A stretch of 52,495 nucleotides of DNA from Prolixibacteraceae bacterium (GTDB lineage: Bacteria; Bacteroidota; Bacteroidia; Bacteroidales; Prolixibacteraceae). The notes beneath the pieces are model-generated. The model ran no database searches, was not told where the DNA came from, and saw only the letters and a program-made list of their open reading frames with translations. This document shows, piece after piece, positions 51,611 through 52,495 of the stretch (position 1 is the stretch's first letter; every line of letters starts with the position of its first letter). The stretch is from NCBI GenBank assembly GCA_017998095.1, contig JAGODU010000008.1:1-52495 (forward strand), read 5' to 3'. Position numbers and translations under genes: made by a program.

Positions 51611-52495
51611 TCAATATCCATTATTTTGGGTTAGTGAAGTCTTTCCTATTTCAGACTCAGGAATTGGGAAATGTTCATGAACCCCTTCTTTGAAACCCAT
51701 TGTTCCTAATACAGAAGGAGCATCTCCCCATCTGATAAGATCCCAGTAGCGCTGTCCTTCCATTGCCAGTTCAAGACGACGTTCTATCTTAATAGCATTG
51801 AAAAGATCATTACCCGATTTATTTATTGCAGGTAGTTTTACCCTCTCTCTCACCATATTAACATATTTCAATGCATTTGCATCATCAGGTGCAGCTTTAC
51901 GATTAAGAGCTTCAGCATACATAAGTAAAACATCAGCATACCTGATAACTCTCTCATTATTATCATATGTAGCTTCCATAGGTGATTGACCCGGGTCGTT
52001 ATAACCGATATATGGGCAACGTTTTTTCTGATACCAGCCTGTCCAACCGTCTTTTTCTTTAGAATCATAAAAACCATTTCCATTAGTATCATCAGCTGGT
52101 CCAAGTTTTAATACTTCTTTAAAAGTCTCAGGACCATATCCGGTACCATATTTTCTGACTGCATCTCCGGCAGCATCCCATGCATCAATAAGGCTTGAAT
52201 CAATCATATCAAAACCCCATCCTGCGTTAGTTAATCCTGTTAGTGCTGTTTCTCTTGGACCGGCAAGTTGTACTTCAATATTTCCTTCACTTTCTCTTCC
52301 ATTTCCCCAGAAGTCACCATGGATATATGAAGAATAAGGGATTTCAAAAACTGATTCTATTCCATATTCCTGACTTCTCTTAAAAATACTGTCATAATCT
52401 GCCACAAGACCATATTCTGATGAATTAACCAGTGTTGAAAGAACAGCAGCAGCTTCATCATATTTCTTTTGAAATAAATAAACCTTTCCTAACAT
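51611..52495 (-). CDS. SusD/RagB-family outer-membrane nutrient-binding protein, N-terminus outside window
   Basis: C-terminal 294 residues of a SusD-like lipoprotein that binds glycans next to a SusC-type TonB-dependent transporter. The window cuts it upstream; the frame is open to the last base. Seen: a TPR-like start (MLGKVYLFQKKYDEAAAVL), ADVLLMYAEALNR, YVNMVRERV, IKIERRLELAMEGQRYWDLIRWG and the terminal FPIPESEI, all in the order typical of SusD C-termini. DTNGNGFYDSKEKDG looks like a calcium-binding loop. The SusC partner should be just past the window edge. First gene of the glucan locus within view. Confidence 0.95.
   Translation of the reverse strand: MLGKVYLFQKKYDEAAAVLSTLVNSSEYGLVADYDSIFKRSQEYGIESVFEIPYSSYIHGDFWGNGRESEGNIEVQLAGPRETALTGLTNAGWGFDMIDSSLIDAWDAAGDAVRKYGTGYGPETFKEVLKLGPADDTNGNGFYDSKEKDGWTGWYQKKRCPYIGYNDPGQSPMEATYDNNERVIRYADVLLMYAEALNRKAAPDDANALKYVNMVRERVKLPAINKSGNDLFNAIKIERRLELAMEGQRYWDLIRWGDAPSVLGTMGFKEGVHEHFPIPESEIGKTSLTQNNGY

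Overview
The window comes from a Bacteroidota chromosome, most likely an anaerobic, polysaccharide-degrading member of the Bacteroidales/Marinilabiliales type. This rests on a SusD-family protein in a glycoside hydrolase cluster, type IX secretion C-terminal sorting domains on two hydrolases, several promoters of the Bacteroidota TTG-N19-TAnnTTTG type, and AT-rich leaders without clear Shine-Dalgarno sequences. An operon for sulfide-dependent homocysteine synthesis suggests an anaerobe. The species cannot be named from the sequence.

Layout. 1-2.75 kb: housekeeping genes prmC (partial) and ribD, diverging, then tRNA-Arg(CCU) and a GNAT acetyltransferase. 2.9-5.8 kb: a secreted GH115 alpha-glucuronidase. 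5.8-14.6 kb: an accessory/defence segment. It holds an AbiEi/AbiEii toxin-antitoxin pair with an inverted repeat around its -7 box, a decayed ParDE-like pair, short repeats and a perfect 21-bp hairpin, an orphan chemoreceptor, and a tightly packed five-gene run: XRE regulator, SPPY methyltransferase, DUF262-HNH protein, TdeIII-like restriction enzyme, BRO-N-Fic fusion. 14.8-19.4 kb: a secreted GH9 glucanase and an M13 peptidase lipoprotein. 19.5-24.2 kb: an ECF sigma factor with a PepSY-like protein, diverging from an envelope cluster (helical lipoprotein, two L,D-transpeptidases and a catalytically dead-looking relative).

24.1-26.5 kb: the DUF39 / NIL-ferredoxin / UPF0280 operon for homocysteine formation. 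26.6-36.2 kb: a leucine-rich-repeat protein, cysS, an MBOAT/SGNH acyl-transfer pair, a ZnuABC-type metal transporter, yidD, dcd and rlmN. 36.3-52.5 kb (all minus strand): a polysaccharide utilisation locus that looks aimed at beta-1,3-glucan (laminarin-like): SusD (partial), GH3, a sugar-porter MFS permease, a GH2/GH158-like lipoprotein, a mutarotase-like protein, a 1136-residue putative cytosolic phosphorylase, two GH16 enzymes and a GH5-CBM6-CBM6 enzyme. The enzymes are predicted to cut glucan outside the cell and in the periplasm. Oligosaccharides or glucose are then imported, and the cytosolic protein may phosphorolyse them.

The most unusual parts are the five-gene restriction operon with a DUF262-HNH gene between methyltransferase and nuclease plus a BRO-N-Fic gene, the envelope cluster with a shared helical module, and the phosphorylase-plus-MFS arrangement in the glucan locus. 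Gene identities come from motif recognition by eye; no database search was possible.
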